A stretch of 64,000 nucleotides of DNA, taken from assembly GCF_937616625.2 (NCBI RefSeq), contig NC_065573.1, positions 15,639,001-15,703,000 on the forward strand, given 5' to 3'. The position numbers and the translations under genes are program-made. The stretch is from Mercurialis annua (taxonomy: Eukaryota > Streptophyta > Magnoliopsida > Malpighiales > Euphorbiaceae). Below are positions 59,597-64,000 of the stretch, one piece after another. Position 1 is the stretch's first letter; every line of letters begins with the position of its first letter. Under the pieces are notes generated by a model that was not told the DNA's origin, ran no database searches, and worked only from the letters and a program-made list of their open reading frames with translations.

Positions 59597-60236
59597 TGAA
59601 ATTTTCAGATGTTTGTATGAGTGGATAGACAACACAAATTTTGAAGTGAGTGGTAATAATAGAGCTTAGCTTAGCAAGTTGCATTGTAGGGCATACAAAT
59701 GTTCAACACAAAGACAAAGAATTCATGTTGACTTGTAATCTTGCCTATTGTGAATCAACTTCTTCGTCTTGCTTAGGTAGGTTCCTGCTTAAGTTCAAGG
59801 GGGACCCACTCCTGGTCCATGCTCGCACGTTCCGCGGCTAAAATTAAATTTTAATAAATATTTTCTCTGTTGTATTAAAATGTAAAAAATTATAATTTTT
59901 GGTTAGAAAAAAATACTGTTTTTAATGTTTGTTAATAAGAAAAATTATGAAAATATCTTTATAATTTTTTTTTAACCAAGATAGATTCATTGAAGGAGAA
60001 GAAAAAGATCAAAGTACAAAAATGAAACAATAAATAAATATATGGTATATTTTTATAGTTTCATCATATGTACATAATTTAGTAGAAGATAGTTTAGTTT
60101 TTTTAACTCATTAATCCATAATATTTCATTTTTGAAATTAAAAGGATATTTTAGGAACATCCAAATAACTTACCTATAATTTCTAAAATAATTACGCAAA
60201 TTGAAATTGAAATTAATTAAGTTAAATTTTAGAAAA
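59497..60236 (-). promoter_or_regulatory. 5' end and promoter of the receptor kinase gene, tandemly duplicated unit
   Basis: First 33 or so codons (59497-59596), leader and about 640 bp upstream. The same sequence follows directly as a second, interrupted copy (60237-63455). A conserved block around CATGCTCGCACGTTCCGCGG (59819-59838) is shared by both copies and is GC-rich in an AT-rich region, so it may be a regulatory core. Confidence 0.8.
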
Positions 60237-60261
60237 CTTTGATCCACAATTAATATAATTA

Positions 60262-60510
60262 GGAATAATCCATTTTTAAATTCTTAAACTATACATGTTT
60301 TTTTATCCGGTCCTTAAATTATTTTTTGTCCTTATCTGATCATTCAACTTAGCAAAAATTCATTTTTGAGTCCTTAACTGACAAAACAACGTCGTTTTTA
60401 TCGCTTAGGGACTTAAAAATAATTTTTCGCTAAGTTGAAAAATCAGATAAGTACAAAAAATAGTTTAATACCAGAGGAACAAAGCATGTATAATTTAGGA
60501 ACCTGATTCC
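60262..60510. mobile_element. MITE in the duplicated kinase 5' end
   Basis: Ends GGAATAATCC and CCTGATTCC, inverted repeats continuing AAACTATACATG / CATGTATAATTTAGG, 249 bp. The 9-bp flanks ATATAATTA and AAATAATTA differ at one base. The original copy supplies the uninterrupted sequence. Confidence 0.75.
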
Positions 60511-60539
60511 AAATAATTATCATCTGCTAATGATGAAAC

Positions 60540-62431
60540 CAATGTTGTCATAACCGGACCGGATCGGCCGGTCGGATCGGATTAACTGAGAACTGGTCAT
60601 CTATCCAGTCCGGTTGAACACTAAAAATCCAAATTCATAAAACCGGCCTAAAACCGGATTAAACCGGTAAAACCCGGTTTGTTATAAATATCGTAAGAAT
60701 CCAGTTTTTGAATTATCTATACTATATATAAAAGCACGGATGGGGGGGGGGGGGGGAGGGGAGGACAGGCAAATTTACCAAATAATCCTCTCTTAATGAT
60801 TCTTTAAATTATGGTTTTATGGTAATTTGTTAATCAAATAATTTAATAATTTAAACATTCGTTTACTATTATTACTAGGGAATAATTGAATTAGAATAAG
60901 AAATCTAACTACTACTACTAAAAAAGAACTTAATTAGATCCCTTATTCTATACAAATTACTAAAACTTCTTATTATGCAATGTAATCTTTAAACAATATT
61001 TGTCCATTAAACCTCTTTTCAATAGCAAGTTTTCTCGGTCATTTATCAGATATTATTATTGGGTATGCTATCACATGGAAAGAAAAAAAATTAATATGTC
61101 AGTTTAGAGTATTTCGTGGTTAAGAATAGTTAAACATTGAATCATATATTATGATGGGATGCATCTAGGTTATTTTTTTGTTATTTGTTAGTTTGCATGA
61201 AAATTTTCTGCATTTGTTTAGCATTCAGATAATCTTAATTATTTTAATTTATATTTTTGTTGTCTTTTATAACAATACTTAATAGATTAGGTAATAAAAA
61301 TTAAATAATTACTACTAATTTTTTTATTAAAAATTGGAGTCGAGAAATCAGGAAACGCACCCGAGCATTTCAACTAGGTTGACACCCTCATAGCGTATAC
61401 ATCATTTTTCTCGCAACCATATATTAAAATCAAAAGAAAAAGTTTGATAACAAATAATTACTACTAATTATTATCTTTCCGAATACAATACTTATTAGTG
61501 TTAATTAAAATTAGATTAATAATCAAAATAAATTACTTATAATACTATGTAGGAATAATTGTTTAGAGTACAAACTCAAATAGACTACTTCAATATTTAA
61601 TAACTATTATTTTAATTATTATTTAATTTAGAATTTTAATTAAGATAAATTATTTTAATAAATTATTAATTTAATTATTATTTAATATTTTCAATTTATA
61701 TTCTCTATAAATAATATAAACTACTATATCAATAATTATTTAATATTTTACACTTAAATATAATTTATAATTATAAAATTAATTATTAACTAAACATACA
61801 TATAATATTTTGACGAGTTATACCACGAGTCACATGTGAAACATGTAAAGCAACACTAGTAACTTAAAAAGCTGCAGATTTGCTCCAGCGGGACCACTAT
61901 TTCTTGTCCTTCACACATCTTCTTTCCTTTTTGTGTAATTGGCCACTCTCTTTGTTAATATTATTGCCACTATAACTACCCCAAAGAACACTATTGTTCT
62001 TAAATAACTTTTTTTTCTTTTTAAATATGTACTGATAATATTTATTTATCAAATATAATTGTAATTTATATATTTAATAATTAATTTTATTTGAATATAC
62101 TATTATATCTTTTATTTATAAATTTTATTATATAATTTTAATTTAATAATGATTATTTATTAAAAAGAAATATCAGTTTTTTTTTCATAAGAATGATTAT
62201 TTTATATTCTTTAAAAAGTATTCATTTATAATTAAATTTTATAAATAAATTTTTTAAAAATATATTAATTTAATATTTTATCATATCTTATATTTTTAAT
62301 ATTATATATTTTTACTTTAAATCGCTGATATTTATTAAAAATAAAAAATCTAATCCAACCCGATTGAACCGGTCGAATCATGAATCCTCGACGAAGTCGG
62401 TTTGCTTTTCGGTCTGGTTTTAAAAACATTG
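60540..62431. mobile_element. non-autonomous hAT element
   Basis: Terminal inverted repeats CAATGTT at 60540 and AACATTG ending at 62431, with a perfect 8-bp duplication GATGAAAC (60532-60539, 62432-62439), as expected for hAT. Near the ends are repeated CCGGT/ACCGG motifs. No transposase. It carries a Helitron-like insertion. Confidence 0.85.
60716..61859 (+). mobile_element. Helitron-like insertion inside the hAT element
   Basis: Starts TCTATACTATATATAAAAGC and ends CACTAG, lying between A (60715) and T (61860) as Helitrons do, with a small hairpin (ACATGT-GAA-ACATGT, 61832-61846) 13 bases before the end. Interior is AT-rich with a G homopolymer near 60740-60760. No RepHel protein, so non-autonomous. 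Terminal features are short, hence moderate confidence. Confidence 0.6.
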
Positions 62432-62988
62432 GATGAAACTATAGGCAGAAGAAAAAGGGATTGGATGAGCAAGTGAAACTTTTCCATTGTTTTCTTTTTT
62501 TGATGCTTCTATCAGTGGATAGATAACACAGATTTTAAAGTAGTGAGTGTTGTTAAGCACAAAGACAAAGAATTGAGCTTAGCAAGCCGCCCTAGCAAGT
62601 CGAATTGTAGGGCATACAAATGTTAAGCACAAAGACAAAGAATTTATGTTGACTTGTAATCTTCCTATTGTGAATCAACTTCTTCTTCTTGCTTGGTTAG
62701 GTTCAGGGAAGACCCTCTAGGTCCATGCCCGCACGTTCCGCGGTTAAAATTAAATTTTAATAAATATTTTTTTCTGTTCTATTAAAATATAAAAGTTTAT
62801 GATTTTTAATTAGAAAAATTACTATTTTTAATGTTTGTTAAAAAAGAAAAATTATGAAAATATCTTTATATCTTTTTTTTAACTAAAATAAATTTATTGA
62901 AAAAGAAGAAAATTAAAGTATAAAAATAAAAACCATATAAGGACAAAAAAATATTTTTATTGTTTTATTATATGCACATAATTTAGTA

Positions 62989-63251
62989 CTCCCTCCGTTC
63001 TTTTTTAGTTGTCCATTTATCAAAACATATTTGTCTCTAATTAGTTGTCCATTTAGAATTTCAATGTGTTTTTAGCTATTATCTTCCAAATTTACCCATC
63101 CCTAATAAATAACTATATGGTTTAATTTAAAAATCATTTATTAACTAATAGGGCTATATTAGTATTCCTCTTTATAAGTTAAGATAAAAGGAGCACTATC
63201 TTGGTATGCGTAATATTGGCTAAATGGACAACTAAAAAAGAACGGAGGTAG
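62989..63251. mobile_element. Stowaway (Tc1/mariner-type) MITE
   Basis: Ends CTCCCTCCGTTCTTTTTTAG and CTAAAAAAGAACGGAGGTAG with TA on both sides (62987-62988, 63252-63253). The original kinase promoter copy has the empty site in ATTTAGTAGAAGATAG (about 60078-60093). Confidence 0.92.
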
Positions 63252-63455
63252 TAGAAGATAGACTGGGTTTTTTTTTTAACTCAATAATCCATAATATTTT
63301 ATTTTAAAAATTAAAATGGATATTTTAGGAACATCAAAATAACTTAACTATAATTAAGTACTTTTTAATAAGCATCAATAAAAAAATTCAAAATTCAAAA
63401 TATATTTTTTTAAAAATTACGCAAATTGAAATTGAATTAAGTTAAATTTTTTAAA

Positions 63456-64000
63456 AACATTTCATATTTCATAATCTATAAATATTAATAACAAATTAAA
63501 AAATTAAATTTAATAATTAAAATTTTGGAATTATTTATATAATATCGTGCTTTTGAAACTTAATTTCACCTTTTTGAGCAATGTTTTCATAATTTCATTA
63601 GAAATTTAATTTCAAAAATACCCTATATATATATTGGGTTTCAACCCATTTTAGGTCATATTATTATGGAATTTTTATATGAAATACTATTTCTTTGGCT
63701 TTTTAGACATAGTACGGGAAATGAGCCACCATTTACTTTTATACTGTCTAACCCAATTCTTTATTTTCCCTACCTCATTTTCTTACAATAATATCTAAAT
63801 TTTAATTTTTTTTCTTATATATGTTTATTCTTATTTCTCTCAGTTAGCAATTTTTCTCTTCTCTCCACGATTTCTTCTTCTTCTTCTCACGATCTCCATT
63901 ACTCCATTTTTACCCATTTTGCTTAAATCTCGCCAAACTCGTACTGAATTGTTTGTCCGTCTTCACCATCCTTCCATCGTTGTTTTGCTTCCGCCGCCGT
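63456..64000 (+). other. right edge, possible start of another gene
   Basis: AT-rich up to about 63830, then a pyrimidine-rich stretch (TTCTCTTCTCTCCACG, CTTCTTCTTCTTCTCACG) ending in GCTTCCGCCGCCGT at the window edge. This composition is typical of a plant 5' leader or first exon reading to the right, but nothing can be proven from what is visible. Confidence 0.3.

Larger units (their letters stand above)
60237..63455 (-). pseudogene. second copy of the kinase 5' end, broken by three transposons
   Basis: Pieces 60237-60261, 60511-60539, 62440-62988 and 63252-63455 align in order with 59497-60236. The coding part starts at an ATG (62487-62485, minus) and reads MEKFHLLIQSLFLLPIVSS, one codon shorter than the real gene, then is interrupted. 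There is no kinase body. The unit is a direct tandem duplication of the gene's 5' end. Confidence 0.85.

Noticed and set aside
59597..59635. Upstream ATG giving a 13-residue longer receptor kinase
   Set aside because: The signal peptide starts at MEKF, and the duplicated copy keeps only that ATG context as coding-like.
1..64000. CRISPR arrays, bacterial operons, tRNA or rRNA genes
   Set aside because: The tandem repeats are contiguous minisatellites or palindrome arrays without unique spacers; no rRNA sequence or convincing tRNA cloverleaf was noticed, though tRNAs could be missed by eye.

Overview
This is plant nuclear DNA, most likely from a eudicot. It is AT-rich and intron-bearing, with three ordinary host genes on the right and a very large stack of nested transposable elements on the left. 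The host proteins (a TGA-type bZIP factor, a CCCH/RING splicing protein and a malectin-like receptor kinase) are plant-type. I cannot name the species from sequence alone.

Positions 1-36400 are one nested structure. The 3' part of an old LTR retrotransposon (1-838) leads into its LTR-like repeat (from about 839). That repeat was split by a non-autonomous CACTA DNA transposon (1088-34181, 3-bp TTA duplication). The CACTA element was split by a decayed Tekay/Del-type Ty3/gypsy chromovirus on the minus strand (3483-33889, AGAAA duplication). That element's 5' LTR took a 9-bp-duplication MITE (11060-11441) and then a second element with the same kind of ends but no recognisable gag-pol (13143-33533, plus orientation). 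The interior of the second element was in turn split by an intact-looking Tat-lineage Ty3/gypsy element on the minus strand (19645-30503, ATAAC duplication). LTR divergence falls with depth (roughly 5%, 1% and below 1% by eye), as the nesting order predicts. An inverted, unoccupied copy of the outermost repeat at 36410-36855 shows the pre-insertion sequence of the CACTA site.

The Tat element carries gag-protease and pol (RT, RNase H, a second archaeal-type RNase H, integrase) on the minus strand. It also carries an antisense gene with its own TATA box and two probable introns, and a 46-bp minisatellite between the two convergent transcription units.

Positions 36900-64000 are the gene-bearing part. 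A clade-II TGA bZIP gene (38179-46589, plus, 11 coding exons, 448 aa) has a MITE in one intron and gypsy wreckage in its last, 3.4-kb intron. A repeat-filled gap (46990-53417) follows, with a MITE and two LTR-like fragments. Then comes a CWC24/RNF113A-like CCCH-RING gene (53418-54719, plus, three coding exons), convergent with an intronless CrRLK1L receptor kinase gene (57134-59596, minus). The 5' end of the kinase gene (first codons, leader and about 640 bp upstream) is tandemly duplicated. The upstream copy has been split by a 9-bp-duplication MITE, a hAT element (itself containing a Helitron-like insertion) and a Stowaway MITE.

I found no convincing new biological system. The least explained items are the arrays of short GC-rich palindromes at equivalent places in two different LTR families, the unrecognised gag-position reading frame of the second Tekay-like element, and the spliced antisense gene of the Tat element. 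All boundaries, counts and divergence figures were read by eye.
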